Positions 32,546-41,003 of a stretch of 46,277 nt of DNA are shown here, piece by piece (position 1 is the stretch's first letter; every line of letters starts with the position of its first letter). Where the stretch lies: assembly GCA_018657845.1 (NCBI GenBank), contig JABHWJ010000032.1, positions 1 to 46,277 on the forward strand, in the 5' to 3' direction. The stretch comes from Candidatus Woesearchaeota archaeon (GTDB lineage: Archaea; Nanobdellota; Nanobdellia; Woesearchaeales; GW2011-AR9). The notes under the pieces were generated by a model that was given only the letters and a program-made list of their open reading frames with translations, was not told where the DNA came from and did no database searches. A program made the position numbers and the translations under genes.

Positions 32546-33289
32546 ATGAAATTAGTCTTAGCAGAACCAAAATTTTTCAAAGATAGTATTTCTATAATCT
32601 CAGAGCTAGTTACAGAAGCAAAGTTCAAAATTAATCAAGATGGTTTAGAATTAGTGGCCATGGATCCTGCCAACGTAGCTATGGTTATTTTCAAGCTTCT
32701 TAGTAGCTGTTTTACCCAATACCAAATTGATAAAGAAGAAGACATCGCCATTAACCTAGGAAACTTAAAACAAGTGCTTAGAAGAGCTAAAAGTGATGAT
32801 GTCCTTACCTTAGAAACTGAAGAAAACAAACTTAAAATCCAACTAAGAAGTAATACTACCAGATCATTTTCTATTCCTTTAATTGAAGTTGAAGATAAAG
32901 AACAAAGAGTTCCAGAATTAACCTTCCCTTTGATTATAGAAACCAATCCTTCTATTCTCAGCGAATCTATCGAAGATGTAAGTGTAGTTGCGGAATCTGT
33001 AACTTTATTAGGAGAGAAAAACCAGTTAGTGATTAAAGCTGAAGGTGACCTGTCCAAAGTTTTCATTGAAATAAATCCAGATGAAGAAACAGTTATTACA
33101 ACAGACTCAGTGGATAAATTTAAGGCAAAATATTCTATTGAATATCTTAAGAAAATGATTGCTGGGGGAAAACTAACCAACAAAGTTTCTCTTAAATTCA
33201 ATAATGATTATCCCCTTAAGATAGAGTATATTGTCCAAGACCGACTTTCTCTAGCATTTATTCTTGCTCCAAGAGTAGATAACGATTAA
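32546..33289 (+). CDS. pcn: DNA polymerase sliding clamp (PCNA)
   Basis: At 247 residues the length is that of archaeal and eukaryotic PCNA. LVLAEPKFFKDSISIISELV opens the first clamp domain; DGLELVAMDPANVAMVIFKL is the conserved central-loop region. The C-terminus PLKIEYIVQDRLSLAFILAPRVDND (first 20 residues shown by type, with the LAPR segment) is the standard end of PCNA. It forms a ring that tethers polymerases and other PIP-box proteins to DNA. A TATA-like atataaa stands about 35 bp upstream. Confidence 0.97.
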   Translation: MKLVLAEPKFFKDSISIISELVTEAKFKINQDGLELVAMDPANVAMVIFKLLSSCFTQYQIDKEEDIAINLGNLKQVLRRAKSDDVLTLETEENKLKIQLRSNTTRSFSIPLIEVEDKEQRVPELTFPLIIETNPSILSESIEDVSVVAESVTLLGEKNQLVIKAEGDLSKVFIEINPDEETVITTDSVDKFKAKYSIEYLKKMIAGGKLTNKVSLKFNNDYPLKIEYIVQDRLSLAFILAPRVDND

Positions 33290-33300
33290 ACTAGGAAAAA

Positions 33301-33540
33301 ATGAAATATCTTGTCGACTTCTACCAAGAATTATCTGACCTTCCTGCTGATGCCGCCCTTTTAATGCGAACCGAAAAAGAAGACCTTACTTCTAAAGTTC
33401 AACGGTTCTTAGAAGAAAATAAGATACATTATATTGCCGGAATAGAAGCCAAAAATCAAGTAAATTTTTATATCTCTTCAGATCAAAGATTAACAGCCCA
33501 AACCCAATTAAAAGAATATTTATACTCTCAACAACCTTAA
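33301..33540 (+). CDS. Small hypothetical protein after PCNA, 79 aa
   Basis: No family recognised. The product is mostly helical with KVQRFLEENKIHYIAGIE followed by a strand NQVNFYIS and a final helix. It follows the PCNA stop by 11 nt and is likely in the same transcript, which makes a replication or repair link possible but unproved. No PIP-box consensus (QxxhxxFF) is present. Confidence 0.65.
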   Translation: MKYLVDFYQELSDLPADAALLMRTEKEDLTSKVQRFLEENKIHYIAGIEAKNQVNFYISSDQRLTAQTQLKEYLYSQQP

Positions 33541-33562
33541 CTTCCTACACTTAACCTTAAAA

Positions 33563-33616
33563 ATTCTTCTCCAGAATAATTAGTTAAAAAATAATTAAAA
33601 ATAACTAATTCCTGAT
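33563..33616. other. Convergent intergenic region with an inverted repeat
   Basis: Between the plus-strand gene ending 33540 and the minus-strand gene ending 33637 is an A+T-rich inverted repeat (TTAGTTA ... TAACTAA) around a poly-A stretch. It could act in either direction as a termination or mRNA-end structure. Confidence 0.4.
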
Positions 33617-33636
33617 GTAATTTACTATAATCCATT

Positions 33637-33906
33637 TTATTCTTCTGTTCCTTCAGGCCTACTAGGAATAGCTGTTCTTGAAATTATTAAAACATCTCCC
33701 ACTGCCTTAACTAGCTGATGAGGAACAATAACTCCTTTCGCTGAACCTAAAACCCTACTCAAGAAAGAATTCTTAGTGGATTTAATTTTCCATCCAGAAA
33801 CCTTATTTGTTGTGATTATACTATCTTCGATATCGCCAAAATAATCCCCGGCATCAGTATAAACTCTCATATCATATGTTTCTGAAATCTTTTTCATCTT
33901 AAGCAT
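33637..33906 (-). CDS. PRC-barrel-like domain protein, 89 aa
   Basis: A single small beta-barrel: MRVYTDAGDYFGDIEDSIIT, VSGWKIKSTK and GVIVPHQLVKAVGDVLII follow the PRC-barrel pattern of a sheet with a conserved Val-Gly turn. Such proteins occur in archaea as isolated barrels and in CdvA. The start at 33906 is supported by GGAGG 8 nt upstream of the ATG. It is transcribed against its neighbours on both sides. Confidence 0.8.
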   Translation of the reverse strand: MLKMKKISETYDMRVYTDAGDYFGDIEDSIITTNKVSGWKIKSTKNSFLSRVLGSAKGVIVPHQLVKAVGDVLIISRTAIPSRPEGTEE

Positions 33907-33992
33907 CTTAAAAACCTCCGTGTAATCCTCGTTTATTTAAATTTAATTTAAACCACTTAAGTTTAAATACTTTTCTATTATCTAAAACCATT

Positions 33993-34679
33993 ATGCAAAT
34001 CGAAATAATTGGCACATCTCACATTGCTAAACAATCAATTCAAGACATTAAAAATAGAATCAAAAACAATCCTCCAGACATAATTGCTCTTGAATTGGAT
34101 TCTCAAAGAGCTACTGCTTTACTTACCGAACAAAAAAGAAAAGTTTCCTTGGCTGACATCCTCAAGATAGGAGTTAAAGGCTACCTCTTCGCTAAACTTG
34201 GCCAATATTTCCAACAAAAATTAGGTAAAATGGTCGGAATCTCTCCGGGAACAGAAATGCTTACTGCCCTAAATTTAGGTAAAAAACATAAATTAAAAAT
34301 TGCTCTCATCGATCAACCCATCCAAATCACCCTAAAAAAATTCTCCAAGACCTTAACCTGGAAAGAACGTTTCAATTTCTTCTCTGACTTAATTCAAGGA
34401 TTACTTTTCAAAAAAAGCCAAATCAAGAAAATGGGCTTAGAAAACTTTGACCTAAGTAAAGTTCCTGAAGAACAACTTATTGAAAAATTAATCCAACAAT
34501 TAAAAGACCGTTATCCAAATGTTTACAAAGCATTATTATCTGACCGTAATAAGTATATGGTAAAGAAATTAACTAAATTACAAAAAGATCATCCAGACCA
34601 AAAAATTCTTGTGATTGTAGGGGCTGGCCACAAAAAAGGGATGATTTCTCTACTCCACAAAATAGACATTGTAAACTAA
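33993..34679 (+). CDS. TraB-family protein, without membrane helices
   Basis: The 228-residue product has the TraB/PrgY core: EIIGTSHIAKQSI (the GTxH motif), IIALELDSQRATAL with the conserved Glu, and VIVGAGHKKGMISLL near the C-terminus. Archaeal TraB proteins often carry an extra C-terminal membrane domain; that part is absent here and the protein ends right after the core. The family includes regulators of peptide pheromone activity and mitochondrial TRABD; archaeal function unknown. Confidence 0.87.
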   Translation: MQIEIIGTSHIAKQSIQDIKNRIKNNPPDIIALELDSQRATALLTEQKRKVSLADILKIGVKGYLFAKLGQYFQQKLGKMVGISPGTEMLTALNLGKKHKLKIALIDQPIQITLKKFSKTLTWKERFNFFSDLIQGLLFKKSQIKKMGLENFDLSKVPEEQLIEKLIQQLKDRYPNVYKALLSDRNKYMVKKLTKLQKDHPDQKILVIVGAGHKKGMISLLHKIDIVN

Positions 34680-34728
34680 GTTCTCGAGAACAACAAGAGT
34701 CACCCATTAGTAAAAATTTCCCAAAACA

Positions 34729-34736
34729 TTTATAAA
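34729..34736 (+). promoter_or_regulatory. TATA box for the RNase P RNA
   Basis: tttataaa lies about 26 nt upstream of 34758, the first base of the closing helix of the RNase P RNA. Confidence 0.75.
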
Positions 34737-34757
34737 GGGCCGAACAAAATTTTATGT

Positions 34758-35092
34758 TGTAGGGTGGTGTTTGGCGTAGGGTCCTCGACCCAGGAAAGTC
34801 CGCCCACCGTCAACCAGCACTTGTTGGTTGTCATGACCACTCACTGTGTGAGAGTCAGAAATGGCTGTCCATGGCTCAGAAACGACACGTCCTTTGGGAT
34901 ATGGGATGATGATGGCGAAGTTATCTGCGAAGATAACAAGTTAACCCGCGGACGTCCCCAAAGGGATCGATGAAACGGCGAATACTGGTCGGTGCAAGTT
35001 GTTACAACGCTTAGTAGAATGCCAAAACAAACCATCGCAATCATACTTAATGATTGTTTGGGTTTGACAGAAGGCGGCTTATCCCACCCTAC
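34758..35092 (+). ncRNA. rnpB: RNase P RNA
   Basis: The ends form a strong P1 helix (TGTAGGGTGG, 34758-34767, with CCACCCTACA, 35083-35092). The 5' strand of P4 and the CR-I consensus are seen as AGGAAAGTCCGCCC around 34793, and the 3' strand with CR-V as GACAGAAGGCGGCTTA around 35066. In between, ATGAAACGGCGAATACTGG around 34971 matches the central conserved region. The total of about 335 nt is normal for archaeal type A. It is the catalytic RNA that makes the 5' ends of tRNAs, including those with leaders in this window. It is preceded by a TATA box and followed 6 nt later by the promoter of secG/Sec61-beta. Confidence 0.96.
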
Positions 35093-35098
35093 ACAACC

Positions 35099-35106
35099 TT
35101 TATATA
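35099..35106 (+). promoter_or_regulatory. TATA box for Sec61-beta
   Basis: tttatata starts 32 bp upstream of the ATG at 35131, giving a leaderless or nearly leaderless mRNA immediately after the RNase P RNA gene. Confidence 0.65.
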
Positions 35107-35130
35107 CAATTTAATAATTAAAATATCAAA

Positions 35131-35304
35131 ATGGCCCAAGACAACAAAATAAGAATGCCTTCTGGACAAGGAGGACTAACCAGATATTTTGATGAATATA
35201 AATCAAAGATAGAAATCCCTCCAAGTGCAGTCGTTGTTCTTTGTATAATTGTTGTTTTTTTAATAATTGCCCTACATCAATTTGGCGCCTTATTTTTTAA
35301 TTAA
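35131..35304 (+). CDS. secG: Preprotein translocase subunit Sec61-beta
   Basis: A 57-residue frame. The N-terminal RMPSGQGGLTRYFDEYKS is the classic archaeal Sec61-beta cytosolic segment, followed by IPPSAVV and one transmembrane helix (VLCIIVVFLIIALHQFGA). This is the small, non-essential third subunit of the SecYE channel. It is followed 22 nt later by the NAC gene, so two nascent-chain factors sit together. Confidence 0.93.
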   Translation: MAQDNKIRMPSGQGGLTRYFDEYKSKIEIPPSAVVVLCIIVVFLIIALHQFGALFFN

Positions 35305-35326
35305 TAACTCTATGAGGTAAAATAAA

Positions 35327-35671
35327 ATGTTTCCTGGCGTAAATCCTAGACAAATGCAAAAGATGATGAAAAAGATGGGGATGCAACAGCAAGAAATCCC
35401 TGCCACTGAAGTAATCATCAAAACCGAAGAAAAAGAGATCATCATTACCAATCCTTCTGTTTCCAAAGTTAACATGATGGGACAAGAAACTTTTCAGATT
35501 TCGGGAGAAATTCATGAAAGAACTCTTTCTACAACCCCTGAGATTTCTGAAGAAGACATCAAAACAGTGATGGAACAAACCGGTGCAAATGAAGAAACAG
35601 TTAAAGAAACGATTGAAGAAGCTAAAGGAGATTTGGCTGAAGCAATCATGAAACTGAAAAAAGAAGAATAA
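35327..35671 (+). CDS. nac: Nascent polypeptide-associated complex protein (NAC-alpha type)
   Basis: The 114-residue product has the NAC domain (PRQMQKMMKKMGM, then VIIKTEEKEIIITNPSVSKV and FQISGEIHE) followed by a C-terminal UBA domain (ISEEDIKTVMEQTGANEETV). Archaeal NAC is a homodimer at the ribosome exit tunnel. The start follows a GAGGTAA ribosome-binding site. It is probably co-transcribed with Sec61-beta. Confidence 0.96.
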   Translation: MFPGVNPRQMQKMMKKMGMQQQEIPATEVIIKTEEKEIIITNPSVSKVNMMGQETFQISGEIHERTLSTTPEISEEDIKTVMEQTGANEETVKETIEEAKGDLAEAIMKLKKEE

Positions 35672-35713
35672 ATCTCCCAAATATTTTTATATTTCTTTCC
35701 ACTCACTACTTTA

Positions 35714-36205
35714 ATGGAGAAATTTCAAATTCTTAGAGAGGACGCTCTTAAAAATTACCGCATGGCAGATCACATGCTCCATGTTACCTATCCTTTGATC
35801 AAAGACACCAAACTTCTTCTGGGAGTTGCCATAAACATCTATCATTCTCATTTAAGTGCCCTATCTAGTATCCTCCACCATGACCATCTTTTCAAACTTG
35901 TTCCCTTATTCGAAGATAGTTTTGAAAGTAAAATCCTTGTTTTCCAGAAAAAGTGTCTTAATCGCCACAAAATTAATAAAGATTTACTCAATTCTTTGTT
36001 GGAACTTAAAGAAATTATGGATTTACACAAAAATAGCCCAGTTGAATTCCGTCATAAAGATAGATTCATAATATGTACTAATAATTACAAGATACAAGCC
36101 ATAACTACAAATCAATTAAAACTCTACTTACAAAAAACAAGGAAATTTCTTGATTTAATGAATAAAATAACTTTAAAGAATGAACGAATATTTAGAAGAA
36201 GCTAA
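35714..36205 (+). CDS. Hypothetical all-helical protein, first gene of the MinD operon
   Basis: No family that I can name. The 163-residue product looks entirely helical, starting LREDALKNYRMADHMLHVTY, with a His-rich segment YHSHLSALSSILHHDH in the middle and SPVEFRHKDRFIICT later. The fold could be a HEPN-like helical bundle, but the RxxxxH motif is not convincing. It overlaps the next gene by 26 nt, which in turn overlaps the MinD-type ATPase gene by 8 nt, so the three products are very likely made together. A TATA-like ttttatatt stands about 30 bp upstream of the ATG. Confidence 0.72.
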   Translation: MEKFQILREDALKNYRMADHMLHVTYPLIKDTKLLLGVAINIYHSHLSALSSILHHDHLFKLVPLFEDSFESKILVFQKKCLNRHKINKDLLNSLLELKEIMDLHKNSPVEFRHKDRFIICTNNYKIQAITTNQLKLYLQKTRKFLDLMNKITLKNERIFRRS

Positions 36206-36650
36206 AGAAGAACTAAAACGACTTGAACATATTATTTATGTCAGTTTAAAATATACTCGGACAGTAGATATCCTTAGAAATGGAATCAACAGACTGATTA
36301 GTACTTGTGATTTTTTGGTAGAAGCGATTCTTGAGGATGCCAAAGAAAAAGGCCATCTTCCTTCCATCCCTCCTTCTCCTGCTTTAAGAAACCGACTTGT
36401 TCCCAAAATTTATCCAGAAGACACAATATTATTAAAGTTTATTACATTTTCAATGTATCTAAGAGATATAATCCATGCCAAATTCGACCGTAGAGAAGAA
36501 TATCGAAGACACGTAACCATGATTGCTAAACTCGAAGACAGTACCAGCGAAACCAAAATCGACAATCTCGTCAATTTGGAAAAATTCGCTTATGGATTCT
36601 TTGATTATGTCCTTGAATTTTTAGAAGGAAAACCCCTAGAAGATGACTAA
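36180..36650 (+). CDS. Hypothetical helical protein, second gene of the MinD operon
   Basis: The 156-residue product is helical with a conserved-looking core: IYVSLKYTRTVDILRNGINR and DFLVEAILEDAKEKG, then ALRNRLVPKIYPED and FDRREEYRRHVTMIAKLED. The last has an R-x6-H spacing that recalls HEPN proteins, but the fold is only guessed. It overlaps its upstream neighbour by 26 nt and the ATPase gene by 8 nt. A shared complex with the ATPase is a reasonable inference, not shown. Confidence 0.72.
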   Translation: MNEYLEEAKEELKRLEHIIYVSLKYTRTVDILRNGINRLISTCDFLVEAILEDAKEKGHLPSIPPSPALRNRLVPKIYPEDTILLKFITFSMYLRDIIHAKFDRREEYRRHVTMIAKLEDSTSETKIDNLVNLEKFAYGFFDYVLEFLEGKPLEDD

Positions 36651-37350
36651 ATTTATTGCTATAATCTCCGGAAAAGGAGGTGTTGGAAAAACCACCACCA
36701 TCCTCAATTTAGGTAGTGCCTTAATGAAAAGAGGGAAAAAAGTAATTCTCCTTGATGCCAATTTCATGACTCCTAATCTTTCTCTTCATTTGGGTGTCCC
36801 TTCTCCAAAAAGTCACCTTAATGATTTTCTTAAAAAAAAGAAAAGCCTAAATGAAGTTATCCACATTCACCATTCCGGATTAAACTTTATCCCCTCTTCA
36901 ATCTCTTATCAAGATTTCAAAAAGACTAATCCTGAAAACCTTAGTGAAGTTTTTGAACATCTTGAAAATTTAGCAGATTTTGTCCTTGTTGATAGTCCTG
37001 CTGGTCTAGGCCATGAATTAATCCACATTCTTAAAAACACTGATGAAACAATAGTTATTGTTAACCCAAATTTGAGTTCCTTAGTAGATGCCCTCAAGGC
37101 AATTGAATTGGCTCAAGAAAACAACAACATCATTTCTGGGATTGTTCTTAACATGACTAATAAAGGAAAACATGAACTTCACAAAAAAGATGTAGAAGAA
37201 ACTCTTGGACACCCTATAGTCGCTAATGTTCAATTAGATAAAAAAATAAGAAAAGCATTATACCAACAAGTTCCATCTTATTATCTCTCTCCTAGATCCC
37301 GATCATCTAAAGAGTATGATAAACTTGCTAAACATTTACTTCACGAATAA
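36643..37350 (+). CDS. MinD/ParA-type ATPase
   Basis: A deviant Walker A protein: ISGKGGVGKTTTILNLGSAL (Lys11 and Lys16 of KGGVGKT), switch I VILLDANFMTPNLSLHL and Walker B FVLVDSPAGLG. At 235 residues it ends with a basic helix (SRSSKEYDKLAKHLLHE) that could be a membrane-targeting sequence, but that is weak. MinD/ParA ATPases dimerise on ATP and position proteins on membranes or nucleoids. The partners here are probably the two helical proteins encoded just upstream. It is followed 7 nt later by a membrane protein gene. Confidence 0.92.
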   Translation: MTKFIAIISGKGGVGKTTTILNLGSALMKRGKKVILLDANFMTPNLSLHLGVPSPKSHLNDFLKKKKSLNEVIHIHHSGLNFIPSSISYQDFKKTNPENLSEVFEHLENLADFVLVDSPAGLGHELIHILKNTDETIVIVNPNLSSLVDALKAIELAQENNNIISGIVLNMTNKGKHELHKKDVEETLGHPIVANVQLDKKIRKALYQQVPSYYLSPRSRSSKEYDKLAKHLLHE

Positions 37351-37356
37351 ATAATC

Positions 37357-37851
37357 ATGACCTTAAAAAAAGAGGAATTGCTCAACAAGGGTTGGTCCAA
37401 TCAAGAAATCGAACGGGCTGAAGCGATTTTAGAAAAAACTGAACAAAAAGATGTTTTCTTATCTAAGATAGTTTTCTGGTCAGCTTTAGCAGTAACAATT
37501 TTAGGAAACATCTTAGTTTCAGTAGTAGTTATTCCTTTACTCATTGCCTTTAACGTTTGGGCCCTATATTCAGTAACTATTGTTCTCGCTCTTTCCTTTG
37601 GCTTTCTCTACACCTGGCTTATTAATGACATTGGCCACCTAGGAAAACATCATCACATCTTAGCTGGAATCGTCGTCCCCATAATCGCTCTTACTAATGT
37701 CCTTATCCTCACCACCATTGGAAATCAAATTGCTCTTAATCTTCAAACCCAAGCCCCACATGAAAACCCCTTCCTTCTCGGCCTAGTTTTCGCAGTAGCC
37801 TTTATTTTACCTTACTTAGTTGGCCAAATAATAAAATTAATTAAGAAATAA
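37357..37851 (+). CDS. Hypothetical four-span membrane protein, 164 aa
   Basis: A soluble N-terminus of about 35 residues (LLNKGWSNQEIERAEAILEK) is followed by four hydrophobic segments: SKIVFWSALAVTILGNILV, IAFNVWALYSVTIVLALSF, HILAGIVVPIIALTNVLIL and LGLVFAVAFILPYLVGQII. No family recognised. Tight spacing after the MinD-type ATPase suggests it belongs to the same operon and could be its membrane partner. Confidence 0.75.
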   Translation: MTLKKEELLNKGWSNQEIERAEAILEKTEQKDVFLSKIVFWSALAVTILGNILVSVVVIPLLIAFNVWALYSVTIVLALSFGFLYTWLINDIGHLGKHHHILAGIVVPIIALTNVLILTTIGNQIALNLQTQAPHENPFLLGLVFAVAFILPYLVGQIIKLIKK

Positions 37852-38400
37852 TTATGTTCTTAAACTAGAGAAATAAGGTCTCAAAAACCGGCGTTCTTTT
37901 TCAGTAAAAGGACTTTGCATTAAATGTTGGTCATGTAATTCCATGAGTTTTTGTTTGACAGTCCCCACTAATTGTCCATCGATCCCTTCTCTTAAGTAAT
38001 GTCCACATGCTTGATCTATTCTTCCTTCTCGACCTTCAAAACAGAAATAATCAATCACTAATTCTGGTTCTTGTAAAATTACAGGAATTAAAAACCCTTG
38101 AGAAGTATAGTTAAACATTATTCCATACCCATCGGCATAATCTGCACAATATTTTGAAAAATCTAATTCTTCTCCCTTCATCCTATTTGCCACAATCATG
38201 AGGGTTTCGCCTCCTCCATGAGTTTTTAAATTAAAATCATTAGCCAAAGAGGAATCATTAGTAAAATATTCTAATCCTTCTTCAGTTTTTCTTATAGAAA
38301 CTTTATCAACAATTCCCAATTCTTCAAACTTCGCTAAATCACTTTCTAACTTACCTAACTGCTCTCTTTGCCCAATAACATAATCAAGTATATTTGTCAT
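37852..38400 (-). CDS. Hypothetical soluble protein, 182 aa
   Basis: No known family. It has a coiled N-terminal helix (NILDYVIGQREQLGKLESDL) and then an alpha/beta part with GGGETLMIVANRMKGEELDF and YGIMFNYTSQGFLIPVILQ. The ATG at 38400 is preferred because GTGAGAGAT upstream can serve as the ribosome-binding site; a GTG at 38412 would add four residues. It follows secD on the same strand and is likely the last gene of the secF-secD transcript. Confidence 0.7.
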   Translation of the reverse strand: MTNILDYVIGQREQLGKLESDLAKFEELGIVDKVSIRKTEEGLEYFTNDSSLANDFNLKTHGGGETLMIVANRMKGEELDFSKYCADYADGYGIMFNYTSQGFLIPVILQEPELVIDYFCFEGREGRIDQACGHYLREGIDGQLVGTVKQKLMELHDQHLMQSPFTEKERRFLRPYFSSLRT

Positions 38401-38414
38401 TTTATCTCTCACTA

Positions 38415-39992
38415 TTACTTCAATAATCTTTCAATCACTGCAGCATAAGCCGGCCTAGCAATTAATACTCCAAAAGAAATCCCCACAATAGTAGTAAATG
38501 CAAAACCTTTCAATAACCCTGCTCCTGCAAACCACAATGGAATCATTCCCGCACAAGTTGTAAAGTACGCGGCCATCACAATAAACATAGCATTCTTTAC
38601 TCTCTGTTTCCAATCAGTAAGAACTTCTCCCCTAATAACTTCATCAGTAATCACAATCAAATGATCTACTCCCGTACCCAGGACAATAATTATTCCTGCA
38701 ATTGAAGCTAAATCTAAATTCCAACCAACCAATGCAGCAAACCCTAAAATTAACACAACTTCTGACAACATTGTCAATACCATTGGTAATACTACTTTAG
38801 CTTTTCGATATCTCAAAAATACAATCACTGAAACAGCTAATGCTGCCAACAAACCAATTAACACTGCATTATTCAAAAACTCCTTTCCTAAAGAAGGAGA
38901 AATGGTATCCATTTTTACAATTTCTAACTTCACTGGAAGACTCCCAGTGATAATTATTGTTTGTAATCTCTTCATGTTCTGTAATGCGTCGGTAGCTGCT
39001 TCTGATTTTATTGCTCCCACACCAGAACCAGAAATTTGAATGTCAGTAGTTGCCCGCCCTTTTAATTCCGAACCAATATTCAAACTATCAACTTCATTAT
39101 CATCTAAATACAAAATAATTGGCTCACTCAAATAGGCTCCGCCTTCTCCAACCACTACCTCTAATTTGCTAGTTAATTCTGCTTGTCGATCTGCTGCTTC
39201 TGGGCTTAAAGTAATACCAAAAAAGAAACTACATGCCCAAGAACCGCCTTCAACTTGCCAACAGCCCCTACTTGGATTTATTCCAGAACAATCTGCACTT
39301 CTACAAACATAAGTAATATCTTTTTTACCTCCAAAGAAAACCGTATCATTCCCAATTTTTGCTTCAAATTTTCCTTGTTTAGATAATAATTCTTTGACTT
39401 CTTCTTCTGTTACCCCTGCGATCTCAATTAAAATAAAATCTCCTCCAGATAAGTCTGAAGCTTGCCTAACTATTACATCGCTTAGTCCGTAAACATTTAA
39501 TCTTTCTTTTAAATTGGCGATTGTAATTTCTAAATCTTCTTCTGAAATCTCTTCTACTGGTTTTAATAAAACTCTAGTTCCTCCTTCTAAGTCTAATCCT
39601 TTCCTAACATTAGAAGTTGGAGCAACATAAACTTTTAATCCCAGATCAGCTATCCCTAATTCATCTTCACCAATTAACAAAGTATAACTTCCTTCATTAG
39701 TTTCTAAATGAACTGTTTCTCCTACTTCTAACTCAGAAACTGTATCATAATAAGTTTTCACTGAATTAACATCCATTCCCCCCACAGAAGTTACCCTCTC
39801 TTTAGCTAAAGGGACAACATTTGGACCTGGATTACCTATTCCTGCATCAGAAGCAGAAGAATTGGTTATTACATTTTTTATCATTACTCCTTCTACCCAA
39901 GGATTGGGTTTAATGGCAATTATTGCAAACAGCAAGAACACTAATAATATAATTACTCTCCAATTTCCCAAAACTTTCTTCACTGTTGCCAT
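38415..39992 (-). CDS. secD: Protein-export membrane protein SecD
   Basis: Six-span RND-type protein of 525 residues. An N-terminal helix, a PDZ-like segment (SDAGIGNPGPNVVPLAKERV), then the conserved KGLDLEGGTRVLLKPV that marks SecD, followed by the large P1 head region with two disulfide-capable cysteines (YVCRSADCSG and GCWQVEGGSWAC) and the transmembrane core with GTGVDHLIVITDEVIRGE. It works with SecF to drive late stages of protein export using the ion gradient. Adjacent to secF by 1 nt. Confidence 0.96.
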   Translation of the reverse strand: MATVKKVLGNWRVIILLVFLLFAIIAIKPNPWVEGVMIKNVITNSSASDAGIGNPGPNVVPLAKERVTSVGGMDVNSVKTYYDTVSELEVGETVHLETNEGSYTLLIGEDELGIADLGLKVYVAPTSNVRKGLDLEGGTRVLLKPVEEISEEDLEITIANLKERLNVYGLSDVIVRQASDLSGGDFILIEIAGVTEEEVKELLSKQGKFEAKIGNDTVFFGGKKDITYVCRSADCSGINPSRGCWQVEGGSWACSFFFGITLSPEAADRQAELTSKLEVVVGEGGAYLSEPIILYLDDNEVDSLNIGSELKGRATTDIQISGSGVGAIKSEAATDALQNMKRLQTIIITGSLPVKLEIVKMDTISPSLGKEFLNNAVLIGLLAALAVSVIVFLRYRKAKVVLPMVLTMLSEVVLILGFAALVGWNLDLASIAGIIIVLGTGVDHLIVITDEVIRGEVLTDWKQRVKNAMFIVMAAYFTTCAGMIPLWFAGAGLLKGFAFTTIVGISFGVLIARPAYAAVIERLLK

Positions 39993-39993
39993 C

Positions 39994-40872
39994 TTATGGT
40001 TTCTTTCTCTCCAAATATAATCTTAATAAACCTACATTTTGGATCCAAGTCATAATTAAATCTACAAGTAATCCAATTAACAAAATAATCATTATTTGTT
40101 TAATCACTTCACTCTTCACAAAAATTAATGCAATAAAAATTGCCGTCAAAGTTGTAGCTGACATTGTCAGACCAGTTTTCATAGCACTAATTACCCGATC
40201 CATAACTGATCCTTCTTTCCTTTTCAATACCCTAGTACTCAGTAAAACATCAGTATCCACAGAATAACCAATTAACATCAAAAATGCTGCAATTCCTGCA
40301 GTACTCAATCTCATTCCAGTTAAATTAAATATCGCTAAAGTAACTACCATGTCTGAGAATGCTGCCAAGATAACTGCCAAACTTGGCGCCATTGTTCTAA
40401 AATAAAAAAAGACCACTACCCCCATCAATAAAAATGCAATACCTAAAGCAATAATTGTTTGACGGAAAAAACTTTTACCTAAAGAACTCCCCATTATCTC
40501 CACACCATAATCTCCTTTCTCTAAACCCAATTTACTTTCCAACTCATCTAACAACACCGAAACTTCTTGAGCATCTTGCGCATCAGTATCCACTGCCACC
40601 CCAATTTGTGTACCTGCTTGAGTTAAACTTCTCACAGAGATGTCTGCCTTAGGAAAATTTTCCTGTAAAAATCCTTCTAACTCTAAAATATTTACTTGTT
40701 GATCAATAGTAATTGTTGATCCACCTTTCAAACTCACTCCTTTATTCACAAAATCTCCAGTCATCCCATATTGTACGCCTAATTGGACCAAAGCTAACAC
40801 TAAAATTAAAAAAGGAATAATTAATAATTTCTTGTACTGTTTATCATAAAAATTGAGTAATTTATTTTTCAT
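39994..40872 (-). CDS. secF: Protein-export membrane protein SecF
   Basis: A 292-residue protein with an N-terminal span, KGVSLKGGSTITI (SecF equivalent of the SecD LDLxGG motif), a small periplasmic-type domain, and five further spans with AAFSDMVVTLAIFNLTGMRL and GYSVDTDVLLSTRVLKRKEG, both typical of SecF. It forms the SecDF pair with the next gene. The upstream gap to the divergent ABC gene contains an A+T-rich catatataaatata box at about 40900 that fits its promoter. Confidence 0.96.
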   Translation of the reverse strand: MKNKLLNFYDKQYKKLLIIPFLILVLALVQLGVQYGMTGDFVNKGVSLKGGSTITIDQQVNILELEGFLQENFPKADISVRSLTQAGTQIGVAVDTDAQDAQEVSVLLDELESKLGLEKGDYGVEIMGSSLGKSFFRQTIIALGIAFLLMGVVVFFYFRTMAPSLAVILAAFSDMVVTLAIFNLTGMRLSTAGIAAFLMLIGYSVDTDVLLSTRVLKRKEGSVMDRVISAMKTGLTMSATTLTAIFIALIFVKSEVIKQIMIILLIGLLVDLIMTWIQNVGLLRLYLERKKP

Positions 40873-41003
40873 CGGTTCTTATAATCCGAAAATTAAATCA
40901 TATATAAATATATCTCTCCTTCCTTACTTATTTTTCTACTTGATTAATATTTAACTCTGGCCCAACGTTAAATTTATAAATCTCTTTCTATTCACTCAAC
41001 CTA

